Positions 9,235-18,628 of a DNA stretch of 64,000 nucleotides are shown piece after piece. The notes under the pieces are model-generated. The model was not told the DNA's origin. It was given only the letters and a program-made list of their open reading frames with translations, and made no database searches. The stretch lies in IMG/VR virus record IMGVR_UViG_3300045125_000168, positions 62,001 to 126,000 of that record; one strand, 5' to 3'. The position numbers were made by a program, and so were the translations under genes. Numbering within the stretch: position 1 is the first letter of the stretch; each line of letters opens with the position of its first letter. The stretch is from a virus.

Positions 9235-10218
9235 CTAGATTCAATACGACCCCAAGCGTGTGCGAACTCAGCGAGCGGGAGATCCCCAGGATCTTTCGCT
9301 CGCGTATTCCAATAGAAAACCTTGAGGCGCTCTTTCGGGAGATACATTCCGAGATCACCGATCACTTGCCGCGTGACGTCAAACCCCGCTTCGTCCTTGT
9401 CAAAGGCCAATACCAGAGTGCCTTGAAAACGTGGCAGGTATTCGACTAAAAATTTGTGCTTCCAAGCGTGTCCCCATTGGCCTGTTCCCAAAATCGCACC
9501 GACCTCGACTTTGCCCTCTAAGCCCATATCCCGCAGATGCTGGTAAGAGCGCAGCGCATCATAAGGCCCTTCGACTAACATCAAATAGTCAGGCCAAATG
9601 CATCGTCGCAAGGCAGGTGCAAACCCAAGAGGGAAAATATCAGGACGCTTTAAGTCCAACCCTTTGGCGTTGACAGCTTTGGGCATCTGCTCCGACGAAA
9701 GACGCAGAAACACTTGATTCGGTGCGCCCTGAGTGCTGGCCAAAGTCAAACCAATGCGCGGCAACCGCTCAGATCCCACGGTGCAAAGCTCAGGGTTAAA
9801 GCGAGCTTGAACCGTAAGAGCTTCCAGGGTCTTTGCCCTGATTTCTCGCCAACCCCAGAACCTTGGCCAAGCCTCTCGTGTCACAACTTGTGTCTCAGGC
9901 TCTTGAGACTCTGACAAGAGTGTCTTTTCAAAACTTTCTAAAAACAAAGCCTGAGGTTTGAACTCAAAGGTCTGAAGCTCGCCCTCATGATGAAACTTGG
10001 CAAGCTCGGTCTCAGGTACTCCCAAGGCTTTAAAGCCCTCGACGGGAGAGACTCCTTTGTTTTTCCCGAAGTGACAACTCCAACAAAAGAAGACCCCAGA
10101 CTTGCAATAGATATTACACGAGGGATCTGCATCAGTATGCCAAGGGCACCGGATCACGAACGCCTGATCGGTTTTTCATGGGTCCATGATAAAACCGTTC
10201 TAAAATCTCTTGGATCAC
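9231..10218 (-). CDS. DnaG-type DNA primase (CHC2 zinc finger + Toprim)
   Basis: Makes RNA primers for phage DNA replication. The N-terminal zinc ribbon reads FVIRCPWHTDADPSC with FFCWSCHFG (C-H-C-C ligands). The Toprim core is LMLVEGPYDALRSYQ (catalytic Glu) with VLAFDKDEAG (metal-binding Asp pair). A GTG at 10157 opens the uninterrupted 308-residue stretch, but IQEILERFYHGPMK lies just upstream in another frame across an A5 run, so the true start is probably the GTG at 10218. No DnaB-type helicase domain is attached. Confidence 0.8.
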
Positions 10219-10239
10219 GGAAGGGGAAACTGCATAGGG

Positions 10240-10454
10240 TCATTCCCCAGAAGCGAAGTTGGTCGCGTTCTCAATCGCTGCGAGCAAATCCTTTTGCTGA
10301 GTTCAAAGGTGTTGCCAAGAACCTGCAACCGCACTCGATCTTGCCTCCAAAGCGTGGTGCTCTTTATCACGATGTCATAAAGAGCTTCATGGTGGTTGCC
10401 TTCCGCGTCACTCCAGTCTTCAAGAGGTCTTATTTTGGTCTCAACTTCGCGCAT
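10240..10454 (-). CDS. Hypothetical protein, frameshifted
   Basis: MREVETKIRPLEDWSDAEGN then IVIKSTTLWRQDRVRLQVLG. One base too many in an A run near 10310 hides the true end DLLAAIENATNFASGE, which stops at 10240. About 71 residues. It overlaps the zinc-ribbon gene upstream and precedes the primase. No family was recognised. Confidence 0.5.
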
Positions 10455-10662
10455 GATTTTGGCTTTCTAAATAGGAAATCCGAGGATAGACCGAATCAAG
10501 GACAACTTTTTTCTCGCACCGATTGCACACATGCTGATACTGCGGAGGGTAACTTGTCAACGCTACTCCTGTTGCAACAAGCTCACCAGGGCAAACGTCA
10601 CATTTCTTTCGCTCCAAAAAAGTATCGACTTCATTTTTTTCGAGAAAAAATAGAGTATCCAA
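10441..10662 (-). CDS. Small phage zinc-ribbon protein
   Basis: Seventy-three residues with two CxxC pairs (CDVC and CNRC). The block TGVALTSYPPQYQHVCNRC followed by VYPRISYLE is a conserved small-phage-protein pattern. Probably binds one zinc. Role unknown. Overlaps the next gene by 14 bases, so they are likely co-translated. Confidence 0.65.
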   Translation of the reverse strand: MDTLFFLEKNEVDTFLERKKCDVCPGELVATGVALTSYPPQYQHVCNRCEKKVVLDSVYPRISYLESQNHARS

Positions 10663-10703
10663 AACGTCCTCGCACGGTCATATTTTGTCAATTTTTTCTT
10701 TCA

Positions 10704-11027
10704 TTAAGACTGGATTGAAGACGATTGTCCAGCGCAAAGCGCATTTTTATCAATGCCCATCATACGATCGATGCGAGCCCATTTTTCTTCGGTAGTATGT
10801 CCATCCCAATTAGGCTCGATCTGCTTCAGATTACCGACATTGAAGTTATCAGGAATGTGAAATGTCATTTTACCGCCATCAAGCGACAAAACTCTTTTCC
10901 ACCCTTCCCAATTATTGTCGGTGTCATAGTACCAGCCATCAGCATAACGAAGGGCAAGCATATTGCGCTCATAATATGCCAAGTCCTTCGCTTCAGTTTC
11001 TGTCATCTCAGGCTTCCAAGTTCTCAT
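10704..11027 (-). CDS. Hypothetical protein
   Basis: About 107 residues starting MRTWKPEMTETEAKDLAYYE, with the aromatic stretch ADGWYYDTDNNWEGWKRVLS. The ATG at 11027 is preceded by AAGAGGTGG. It overlaps the end of the upstream Tad2-like gene. No family was recognised. Confidence 0.55.
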   Translation of the reverse strand: MRTWKPEMTETEAKDLAYYERNMLALRYADGWYYDTDNNWEGWKRVLSLDGGKMTFHIPDNFNVGNLKQIEPNWDGHTTEEKWARIDRMMGIDKNALCAGQSSSIQS

Positions 11028-11276
11028 CTCCACCTCTTAATAATCCAAGTTCTTTGGCTAAAGCCTTGCCATGCTCTATTCCAATACGAGATTTATGGAC
11101 TGCTACCCAAAAATCCTTTTCAGTGATCGTTGCATTTATTTCTTCCACTTCCCAGTCTTCCGCAAGAAAAGCCTCTTTAGAAAGTTTTCCCACACAAGAA
11201 AAATCGATCGGCTCGCGGCTGTTCCAACTTTTTCTGAAAAGTTTCTACCGCTTTTCACAGCTTCTAGGATGTTCAT
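11008..11276 (-). CDS. Small Tad2/DUF2829-like paralogue (copy 3), frameshifted
   Basis: The start MNILEAVKSGRNF at 11276 matches the two copies at 14.6-15.0 kb. After a frame change near 11190 it has KEAFLAEDWEVEE, the same conserved DDWE-type end block, then a C-terminal extension ATITEKDFWVAVHKSR. The MN-x-EA-KSGR...DDWE layout resembles the DUF2829 family, which includes the Thoeris anti-defence protein Tad2. Assignment to that family is inference. Confidence 0.45.
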
Positions 11277-11343
11277 GTTTTCCCTCTTGAAAGCACTTTA
11301 TCAAAAAACCCAATATGGGTGTGATAATACCCTTTCTGGGTTG

Positions 11344-11682
11344 TTACTCGCCCACACTGAAAAAGGTCTTTCCACCGTCTGTGCTGAAAAGACTCGACTG
11401 ACGTTTGTTCTGCCAAAGGTCGCGTTGTTCCCAAGGAAGCCTTTCTTCGGGTATCTTTTCCCATTCGGCAGCATCGCTTGTGACGGGAGTGAGAACTTGA
11501 AATTTTGCGAGCTTTTGAAAGACACTCAGGACGAGATCCGAAGACGCTCCACTGTGCCCTTCTTTGGCATGGGTCTCAATCAAGCGAAGCACGGCTTCTC
11601 CGATAAGACCATCGTAACAATCCTTGTCAAATAGACCTGCGCGTTGCAATTCTTCTCTCGCGTGTTCGATTAGTTTGCTCAT
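11344..11682 (-). CDS. Conserved phage hypothetical protein
   Basis: One hundred and twelve residues. MSKLIEHAREELQRAGLFDK, AKEGHSGASSDLVLSVFQKL and LWQNKRQSSLFSTDG fit a protein family common in tailed phages. It ends at 11344, though the true C-terminus may differ because of a possible frame change. Start overlaps the upstream stop by four bases. Function unknown. Confidence 0.6.
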   Translation of the reverse strand: MSKLIEHAREELQRAGLFDKDCYDGLIGEAVLRLIETHAKEGHSGASSDLVLSVFQKLAKFQVLTPVTSDAAEWEKIPEERLPWEQRDLWQNKRQSSLFSTDGGKTFFSVGE

Positions 11683-11843
11683 GCAAGAATGTCCTCGATG
11701 TTTGCCTTGAAAATATCCTCGTATTCAGGAGGCACATATTCACCCTGAAATAACTGGTCCAGGAATTGGAGTACCACAGGATCATTGAAAACGAATTTCT
11801 CAGGTGTTTGCTCTTGAATCGTCGCTTCTGTTTTTTCCATTCT
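11679..11843 (-). CDS. Small hypothetical protein
   Basis: Fifty-four acidic residues, MEKTEATIQEQTPEKFVFND... ending IFKANIEDILA. The internal ATG at 11843 is chosen because it abuts the stop of the upstream gene. Part of a chain of small overlapping genes. Confidence 0.5.
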   Translation of the reverse strand, partial: RMEKTEATIQEQTPEKFVFNDPVVLQFLDQLFQGEYVPPEYEDIFKANIEDILA

Positions 11844-12028
11844 CAAGCTCCAAGCCAATAATGATCGTATTGCTCGACAACATCCGAAGCATACGTTGAA
11901 TCCGGGCAAAGAGACACAAGTGCAACACGGCACTGATGACCCTCTCGGAGTAGGCCCACGACTCTTGTCGCGATCTCTTGATCCGATAATGCCGTTTTAA
12001 GGTAGTCGCAAATCTCATCAATACTCAT
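11843..12028 (-). CDS. Small hypothetical protein
   Basis: Sixty-one residues, MSIDEICDYLKTALSDQEIA... ending VVEQYDHYWLGA. The start overlaps the stop of the 12025-12453 gene, indicating translational coupling. No family was recognised. Confidence 0.55.
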   Translation of the reverse strand: MSIDEICDYLKTALSDQEIATRVVGLLREGHQCRVALVSLCPDSTYASDVVEQYDHYWLGA

Positions 12029-12453
12029 GATTTGATATCCAAAAAAACCAGGTCTTTGACGCTACAAAACATATTCCAGTTCTGATCTGGACAATCTCCA
12101 GACTTATAGGCAAGTGTGCCTAGAACTTCTTCTGTGTAGTACAAGGGATGCTTTTCTTGACCAAGCCAGGGTCCCGAACTGTATTCGTCGGAGTCCGCAG
12201 TCATATAGACTTTCACAACCTTGGTGGGCATCAGTTCGTGACTTGAAACTTGCCGCTTATTTTTTCGATCATAGAACAACACGCACATGGGATCTTCGTT
12301 TTTCGGTTTCTTTAAGATTTCGATTGCCTCAAGAAAAGAATCCCGCAAGGCATTGATACGCCTCACTTGGTAGTCGGACCTAAAATTTTCAAAATCACCA
12401 TCCTGGGGCTCGCAAAGTTTTTCCCAAGCCAAAAGTTTTTCAGGATCAACCAT
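12025..12453 (-). CDS. Hypothetical protein
   Basis: One hundred and forty-two residues in one clean frame: MVDPEKLLAWEKLCEPQDGD, CVLFYDRKNKRQVSSHEL, VYMTADSDEYSSGPWLG. It is the first minus-strand gene opposite the plus promoter at 12465 and heads a small coupled cluster. Mixed alpha/beta composition; no recognised domain. Confidence 0.55.
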   Translation of the reverse strand: MVDPEKLLAWEKLCEPQDGDFENFRSDYQVRRINALRDSFLEAIEILKKPKNEDPMCVLFYDRKNKRQVSSHELMPTKVVKVYMTADSDEYSSGPWLGQEKHPLYYTEEVLGTLAYKSGDCPDQNWNMFCSVKDLVFLDIKS

Positions 12454-12464
12454 AATTGTCCTCT

Positions 12465-12493
12465 TTGAATTTCTCTGGAATGTGGCTTATGAT
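12465..12493 (+). promoter_or_regulatory. Sigma-70-like promoter
   Basis: TTGAAT, 17 bases, TATGAT, about 30 bases before the plus-strand ATG at 12524. Five of six -10 bases match TATAAT and the spacer is ideal. Confidence 0.55.
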
Positions 12494-12523
12494 ACCATCA
12501 ATATTTTAAAAAAAGAGGGAAAT

Positions 12524-12724
12524 ATGCAGGTTTTTGTGGTAGAAATGCTGCGTTGGGGTGAAAGAGAACTACACTCGTATGTGGCCGGAATCTACTCTAC
12601 CCTCGAAGAAGCTGAGGCTGCGGCTCAAGAGGCCGAAGAAGACCGAGGCGGAAAATATGTGGCCGAAATTGCGGCTTTCACTGTTGACCAAGGCCGCAAA
12701 AGAGATCACAGTGCTCAAGCGTAG
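12524..12724 (+). CDS. Small hypothetical protein
   Basis: Sixty-six residues, MQVFVVEMLRWGERELHSYV... with alanine/glutamate-rich EEAEAAAQEAEEDRGGKY. Ribosome site GAGGG before the ATG. Downstream of a sigma-70-like promoter and overlapping the next gene. Confidence 0.55.
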   Translation: MQVFVVEMLRWGERELHSYVAGIYSTLEEAEAAAQEAEEDRGGKYVAEIAAFTVDQGRKRDHSAQA

Positions 12725-12914
12725 TGACAAAAAATGGTACGAAGAAATACCCGAAGATCGAAGGTTGAACGTGGGGGACCGCGTAAAAAATATCGCGGAT
12801 TTTGAAGGAACTGTCCTTGAAGTGTCTGAAGAACATCTTGGAATACAAAGTGTGTGCGTTCGGTTCGATGTGCAGGATCGATGGCAATTAACTGAAAATT
12901 TGGAAAAAGTTTAA
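12711..12914 (+). CDS. Small hypothetical protein
   Basis: A GTG start at 12711, inside the end of the previous gene, preceded by AAAGAGA. Sixty-seven residues; the C-terminal part RLNVGDRVKNIADFEGTVLE has the glycine/valine pattern of a small SH3-like or KOW-like barrel. That fold assignment is tentative. Confidence 0.5.
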   Translation: MLKRSDKKWYEEIPEDRRLNVGDRVKNIADFEGTVLEVSEEHLGIQSVCVRFDVQDRWQLTENLEKV

Positions 12915-12926
12915 GGGTTGATTCTA

Positions 12927-13211
12927 GTGGACATCTCGTTTCTAGTCGCTGGTTATCCTGTACCTGTAGTTGATGGCTGGGTGAGCATAAGATCTTTGTG
13001 CCGAGCTTTGAAGCTCGACACCTCTCGTCAGAGGGAAAAAGCTGCCAAGGTATTTCAAGTCAAAACCTTGAAGGTGCCTCGGTTAGAGGCATCCGGGCGA
13101 GTAGCTTTGTATAAGCAAACGTGTATCCGACTTGAGGATGCAAAACAGTTTGTCGAATCTCAAGGTCTATGGACCCGAGGACCGTACCAAAAAGATGACT
13201 CGGCTTTCTAG
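12927..13211 (+). CDS. Possible antirepressor-type (P22_AR_N-like) DNA-binding protein
   Basis: About 94 residues from a GTG at 12927 with AAGGG upstream. VVDGWVSIRSLCRALKLDTS, REKAAKVFQVKTLKVPR and LEDAKQFVESQGLW resemble the N-terminal domain of phage antirepressors, where a strand precedes an LxxALGL-type helix. The match is by eye only. A regulator fits its place beside a plain sigma-70-type promoter. Confidence 0.4.
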   Translation: MDISFLVAGYPVPVVDGWVSIRSLCRALKLDTSRQREKAAKVFQVKTLKVPRLEASGRVALYKQTCIRLEDAKQFVESQGLWTRGPYQKDDSAF

Positions 13212-13469
13212 TCTGACGCGAAGGTGACCGAAAGGCTTTTATAAGTCATCTGAAATGTCGTACCGCTCAAACACGGAGAGTACGAGGGGGCAGAAGACTC
13301 CCAAAGAAAAGGTGCGTCCTCTTCGGAATAAGCACCAAAAGTGGAAGTGCCATGATCCAGCAACGGTTGCTGATACGGCATCCACTGCGAGGGGTCATGG
13401 TTTATCACCGTAAAATTCCCGGTGTTCGCGACCACAAAACCACCGCACAGGAAAAAATACAGGGGATCA
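13208..13469 (-). CDS. Small exported protein, frameshifted
   Basis: AGGTGAA precedes an ATG at 13469. After an early frame change the sequence LYFFLCGGFVVANTGNFTVI looks like a signal peptide. The mature part (GTSTFGAYSEEDAPFLWESS, GTTFQMTYKSLSVTF) is beta-rich. It ends convergently with the plus gene at 12927. Function unknown. Confidence 0.45.
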
Positions 13470-13563
13470 TTTCACCTACTCGCAGGTGGAAAAATACAAC
13501 CTGTGATGAGTCCAGTGCAAAATATATCAGCAACATATTTAGAAGCACAAAAAAAGAAAGTAA

Positions 13564-14556
13564 TTAAGATGGTATTCCAGACCCAAGAACAACTGTGGCA
13601 ATACAGACGAACCAACCTGGGACTTCAATCTCAACTTCCGCGAAAAAAGGCATCGATTTCGCAAGTGACTTGCATGACTTTCGTTTAAAAAACCTTCGAA
13701 GCTCCAGATAATTTCCAGGGCTATGCGTCATCATCGGTGTCACGTCAACAGGTAGAAAATCGACCAAGCGAAAGTGTAAACATAGCCTATCGAAAAACGT
13801 AGGATGACGTAAGTGATTTTGGACTAACTCATTGTCTGTATTTTTCAGAGCTTCATAAAGAGATCCAACCGCGTTTTCAGGATCAAACCGAGGAAGGACT
13901 TCGGCAATTATCAGTTCACGCAATGACGGAGGAAACAACGGACGAATGCAATCCGAAACATCTCCAAAGAGGACTTTATAGGGCTTAATCCAAGAGAAGT
14001 CGGAAAACCCAAGAGAACGCTCCAGATGAACCGTTTTTATGGTCTTTTTTTGCCCAAGACATGGACCTTATCCTTTATCAAAGCCCACAAGTCTACGTCA
14101 CGGGTGACCACCAGATGATCCCGCTCTTTAAAAGTTTTAGTCACCGCTGCAATATAGTCGTCTGCCTCGTATCCAGGACCACCAAGTAAGTAACAAGGGA
14201 GATGACTTATCAGTCCAAAAATATCTTCTCTCACTTCTTCTGCGGTCAGTCCACCAGGGAGTTTTCTTTGTCTTTTTCGTTTTTTGTAGCGAGGGTAAAG
14301 CTCACGTCTTGATTCTGAAGATCCAACAGCATCGTAAGTAAAGACTAGGGCGGTCTCGTGCGGTTTTCCGAATTTTTGCCACACGGAGACGAGCTTGGTG
14401 TAAAAGCTCCTAATATGACCCGTGGGTTTTCCCTCTTTGAAGTATAATGCACGACTCTTTTGAAGTAGCGGAGGCCCACATCAAGTTCATCGTGTCGATG
14501 ATGATCGTGGACTTTGCACTTTCAACCGAGCAAGCTGTTGGTCGGAAATCCTGCAC
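13564..14556 (-). CDS. 5'-3' exonuclease / flap endonuclease (FEN superfamily), frameshifted
   Basis: Removes RNA primers or flaps during replication. Reassembled order: STIIIDTMNLMWAS (first metal Asp), KRQRKLPGGL, YLLGGPGYEADDYIAAVTKT (central EADD cluster), VVTRDVDLWALI (DxD cluster), then WIKPYKVLFGDVSDCIRP, the helix-3-turn-helix GDxSD signature of FEN proteins. Frame changes near 14395 and 14040. A GTG at 14556 lies just after the stop of the upstream Tad2-like gene. It complements the polymerase at 19-23 kb, which lacks a 5' nuclease domain. Confidence 0.75.
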
Positions 14557-14559
14557 AGT

Positions 14560-14742
14560 TCAATCCCGCTTAATTTCCCAATCATCAGCTAAAAGGTCTT
14601 CCAGCGATATCGTGCGAAACCAGTCGTCAACCTCACATTGCTCTACCCAGGAGTTTTCACTCGGCCACCACTTGTAGGCTGGGACATCAAGTTCTAGCCT
14701 CCGAAACGGACGACCACTTTTGATTGCTTCGATCAGGTTCAC
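14560..14742 (-). CDS. Small Tad2/DUF2829-like paralogue (copy 1)
   Basis: Sixty residues, intact. MNLIEAIKSGRPFRRLE at the start, a tryptophan-rich centre (YKWWPSENSWVEQ) and LEDLLADDWEIKRD at the end. The combination of MNxxEAxKxGK/R start and LADDWEI end is the layout of DUF2829-type proteins, to which the Thoeris inhibitor Tad2 belongs. The GTG start overlaps the stop of copy 2. Confidence 0.5.
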   Translation of the reverse strand: MNLIEAIKSGRPFRRLELDVPAYKWWPSENSWVEQCEVDDWFRTISLEDLLADDWEIKRD

Positions 14743-14980
14743 GGCTCAACCTCTTCAGCGTCGTCGTCCATCCATCTCTGGATGAGGGCTGCGAGCTTGG
14801 CTCTTTGCTCGGCAGTGGCCATTGTGGTTCCTTGAGGAGCAGTCATCCAATCATCCGCGAGGATGTCTTCTTTGGTAAGTCGGAAGGTATGCTCATCCAC
14901 GGCATACCAAGGTGTCTTTTAAGCCGCCCAAAGGATATTTGATGCTCGATAGCTCGCTTAAGGGCTTCAATAAGATTCAT
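14739..14980 (-). CDS. Small Tad2/DUF2829-like paralogue (copy 2), frameshifted
   Basis: Starts MNLIEALKRAIEHQISFG, then after a frame change near 14905 reads YAVDEHTFRLTKEDILADDW, matching the end block of copy 1, and continues with a helical tail AEQRAKLAALIQRWMDDD. Start and stop both overlap neighbouring genes, so copies 1 and 2 are a coupled tandem pair. Confidence 0.5.
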
Positions 14981-15438
14981 GATCCCGCCTTGAAAACAAT
15001 CAAAACTTCTTCTGTTCCAGCATCGAAGTAGATCTCGTCTACCGCGAGACCCATCGTGATACCACTCTTATAATTCTCGACCTGAGAACCATAAGACTCC
15101 ACTTTGACCTCTGGATCTTTTAGGACTAATTCCTTGGTGAAACTCTTAGTGTCGTCGCTAGTTTCTTGCTCATAGTACGAGAGATTCATCAGGGCCTTTT
15201 GTCCGTCTGGAACTGAAACAGATAAAGAGAAGCCACCATCTTTACCCGCAGGTTCAAAGTCTACATACCACTTCAGAGTACCTTCGAGATAACACTCATC
15301 GAGATCGGCACCGGAGGGAATGTTGTATGCTTTATGAAAACCACCCTCCAGGTTGAAAGACTTATCTTTCAGTTCTGTCACAAACTCCAACCGACAAGAA
15401 CCAGAGGCCGCGACCGCTTGTAGTTTTTTCAAAAACAT
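14977..15438 (-). CDS. Hypothetical protein
   Basis: One hundred and fifty-three residues in a clean frame: MFLKKLQAVAASGSCRLEFV, GTLKWYVDFEPAGKDGGFSL, AVDEIYFDAGTEEVLIVFKA. Strongly beta-rich, as in a small capsid decoration or beta-sandwich protein. Its stop overlaps the ATG of Tad2-like copy 2. No family was recognised. Confidence 0.55.
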   Translation of the reverse strand: MFLKKLQAVAASGSCRLEFVTELKDKSFNLEGGFHKAYNIPSGADLDECYLEGTLKWYVDFEPAGKDGGFSLSVSVPDGQKALMNLSYYEQETSDDTKSFTKELVLKDPEVKVESYGSQVENYKSGITMGLAVDEIYFDAGTEEVLIVFKAGS

Positions 15439-15475
15439 TGAGGGGACCCTTTCATAGTGATTCCTTTCAAATCTT

Positions 15476-15652
15476 TTAGGGCCTTTGTTCCAAAAGATAA
15501 GAGTGCTTTTTCAGGAAAGCATCCCAAGTAGGCTCAGAAGTTCTTCCCCGTGCATCTTTTAAGAATTTTAAAGCTGTTGTCAGTTCGTCCTTGTAAAACT
15601 TGTTAGATTTCTCTAAAAACTCGAACTCCTCGTCTTTGGGTGTCTGATTCAT
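15476..15652 (-). CDS. Small hypothetical protein
   Basis: Fifty-eight helical residues, MNQTPKDEEFEFLEKSNKFY... ending HSYLLEQRP. AAGAGGACGG lies upstream of the ATG at 15652. It is the most upstream gene of the 1-15.7 kb minus-strand block; no clear promoter is visible above it. Confidence 0.5.
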   Translation of the reverse strand: MNQTPKDEEFEFLEKSNKFYKDELTTALKFLKDARGRTSEPTWDAFLKKHSYLLEQRP

Positions 15653-15772
15653 CCTCAGTCCGTCCTCTTATTTCATGGTTTAAAAAATCCTTGAGCAACT
15701 ATTTAAGCCTAATTTTTTCTCAAATGACTACTCCTTTTTTCAAAAAGGGGAAGGGGAGATTCCCGAACGGAC

Positions 15773-15801
15773 AAAATCCCCAAGAGCCGAAGGCGATGGG
15801 G
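15773..15801 (-). terminator. Intrinsic terminator after the polymerase-like gene
   Basis: On the minus strand: CCCCA, a loop containing an inner GCC-TTC-GGC stem, TGGGG, then ATTTTG. It lies about 170 bases beyond the stop of the 15969 gene, between that transcript and the block starting at 15652. Confidence 0.5.
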
Positions 15802-15819
15802 TTTTGGCCTGTACATGAG

Positions 15820-15856
15820 GAAGGGTGAGCCCGCGAGCGAAGCGAAGGGTGAGCCC
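15820..15856. repeat. Direct repeat pair in the intergenic gap
   Basis: GAAGGGTGAGCCC occurs at 15820-15832 and again at 15844-15856, separated by 11 bases. Apart from the terminator and this pair, the gap from 15653 to 15968 holds nothing recognisable. Confidence 0.5.
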
Positions 15857-15968
15857 TTCCTGGTGGAGACTCGACCCTAAAAATTTCAGAAAAGAAAACC
15901 CCCACGAACAACCGTGTTGTTTCCCCATCAAATAATATATCCCAGAGGGAGGGTGGCGGGGGGCGCTC

Positions 15969-18628
15969 TTAGGCTGTTAATATCGATCGTACAACCGCAC
16001 TCTTTTTCCAGGCGCGTTGTACGAGGACATATCCACCTTCGGGGCTACCGAGGCCGTTTTCTAGGTCACGCTGCAAATTCTTGTCTTGCTTCGCAGCGCG
16101 TTTGATATGGTCCTGCACTTCCTTCTTGAAAAATCTTCTCTCTTCTTCTGAGAGGCCCTCGAAGATCTTTAGAACCTCTCTGCCCAAGTCCTCGTCTCTG
16201 AGACTCTGATTCGGCTTCTGCTGCGTGATGGTGCAGATAACTCCATATAGCTCCGCGTTGGGAGTTGGAGCAGAAATCGGTGAGCCTTTTCGTCCGAGGA
16301 TTTGCAAAGATTGCTTCGATCTTTTGAAGCACATTTCGTCCTGGTCGTAGTACATGGAAAATTTTGGACCCAGGACAGTCTCCGGCTCAGACATTTCCTT
16401 TTGACGATCAGTGAACATCAGATCAGGGTGTTCTATCGCCAACTTGACGAGTGGAACACACATGCCCTTGCGCTTATAGAAACGATGCTTGTAATTGCAA
16501 CGCTTGGCTTCCGCTGCTGCTCGTTTCATCTTCAAGCCATGGATTGAATACATGCGAGCTTTGGGTTTTCGGAGTTGTATTCTTAAGGCTACAGCTTCCG
16601 CGTCCCCAAAACAACTTTGCACGTCTGGATGATCTTTGCTGGTCAACTCGGGAAAACCAGAAAGAAGTCTTTTCTTCAGACCTTGATACATGATGCTGCT
16701 ATCGCCTACACGCACACCATTTTTGATGTAGTCGTTGTAGGACTGGGCGGCCTGAGAACGGAGTTCCTTCTTGTCGTCGGTGTCTGCATAAGAGTGTTTT
16801 TTCAAGATAGGGAGACAGTCTTCAGATTTGTGTAGTAGCAAACCTCCATGCGTGGTTGAGCTCTTGCACGAACAAACCCACATCTTTCTTTCTCGCAAAT
16901 TCGCCCAGCGACACGTCAGAGTAGAACCCTGCATGGTGATTGGCGGAAGAGGATGTTTGGTTCGTGGGGCAGTTAAAGTGACCGTTCGCTTGCGCGAGCC
17001 GTAGGATATTGGTTGGAAAATTGAGTGTCCCGTACTTCGCTTGACGGAACAGATCTTGGACTCCCACCTTATCAGGTGAGGCCATGACGTAAATCAGGTT
17101 TTTGTGAACAGCTAACCCAGCATGAACCACGGGGACGTCTTTTGGCCAGTGGTGGGCAAAAGGCCCCTCGGTGGTCACAGGGTTTTCTGGATTATAATTA
17201 AGAGCAAAGTTTTTAAAATGGTGAAAGCTGAAACCAAGGGCTGAAAATTCTTGATAGACAGACCAGACCTTGGCTTTGGCTTCCGCATCAGCCTTTTCAT
17301 TGAATACGGCGAGAGTATCGTCACCTGTGATAGTGGCCCAATCGCAAATCCCTAGCTCCCTGGTATCGCTCAACGCCTCGGCTAAAGGCAGAGAGATGTA
17401 AACCCAGAAGGAAGGTCCAAGAGTCAGACCCAGGGAGTTCTACCTGGAGCGATCGTGTCATTCGCGTAGAAGCCTTGACGGACTCGTTCGACAAACGGCA
17501 GGAAAATGTTGCGCAGGCAGCGAGCCGTATCGTCACTGGTCTTCTTGCGAACGATGGCATCGCAGCGTCGTAACCACTCGTTCCATTCTTCTACGTTTTG
17601 GCAGAGGTCGATGCTATCAAAGGCTTTCACCACATCGACATTAAAAGACCCAGCGGTTTTTTTGTCCGAGGGTCTTTTGCAGGCTTTGCATGACGTTGAG
17701 GGGAGTGGTCCCTGGCAGATATCCGCTATAACAATCTCCAAGCTGACGATTGAGAGCGCGGAGTGCGGTTTGGGCCATGATATTCAGGCCCGTATCAGTG
17801 GCTTTTTGCTCCTGGTGTCCTTGGTTCCAAACCCTACGGTCGCTGTTCTCAAGGACAACTTCTTGCAACGGAGCCTTGAGACGGAGAGGAAAGTTTTTCC
17901 TTTTTTCAAGGCAACCTTCCAGTGTTTTTAGCACAGGTGCCCAGATCTTTTCTGGGAAGAGGTATTCCTTATCCCGACTCTCGGCCCAGGCTTTGATGGC
18001 CTCTTGCAAGAGGGGGTATCAGTTGAGGCGACCACTGGTAGTGTTGCTCATAGAGCTTGTCACTCAGCGCCATAAACGCAGAAGAGGGCTTGGCGTCCTG
18101 CGGCTTTTTTGGCAACGGTTTGGTGATGGGGTTCGAGGAAACAAGGCTATTCCAAGCGCGTCCTCTGTACTTACCCTTGAGGGTTGGAAAAGCCCACTCA
18201 GGTAAATTGCGAAGCTCCCCACCGAGGACAAAGGCTTGAGCCGGAAAGTTTGCGGGGTGAAACGAATTGCTTCCGACTGCAAACTGACCTTCTTGCTTAT
18301 AGAAGAGATAAATGCCGGGGTACTTGCCGTACTCACCGATAGCCTGAACTTGTTTCAGAAAGAACGGCCATTTTTCTCCCAAAGGAAAGCAACGCAGGTC
18401 ATCATCACGTTCGATCCAGTAATTTGCCCTGTGAACAGCATAACTGGTTTCAGATCCCTGTTGCCCGAAGAGGGTAAGCCACATGCCTACTGATGGTTGC
18501 AGTTGTGCAAGGCTTTTGTCTCGGGCGTACACGATCTGATAAAGGGGTTGGAACAGGATGTAATCCATGCCCGCAGTTTGAAGTCGGAAGGCATCGAGGA
18601 TGGCTCTGAGAAAGTCGCGTTCGGACTT
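15969..18628 (-). CDS. RT/RdRp-type palm-domain polymerase with GDD motif, frameshifted
   Basis: A long protein (over 850 codons) in five frames joined near 18000, 17680, 17440 and 16830. In order it shows MAQTALRALNRQLGDCYSGY then LPGTTPLNVMQSLQ (like reverse-transcriptase block 2), motif A FNVDVVKAFDSID (about 17602-17645), motif B APGRTP then LGLTLGPSFWVYISLPLAEA (about 17370-17465), motif C WATITGDDTLAVF (GDD at 17317-17325) and motif D ALGFSFHHFKNFAL. Reverse transcriptases normally have Y/F-x-DD; GDD is typical of viral RNA-dependent RNA polymerases. A large C-terminal extension of about 280 residues is unrecognised. Template and product are unknown. Confidence 0.6.

Noticed and set aside
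12711-12914. Longer start at 12656 for the small barrel-like gene
   Set aside because: It would overlap the upstream gene by about 70 bases, whereas the GTG at 12711 has a ribosome site and the short overlap typical of this genome.
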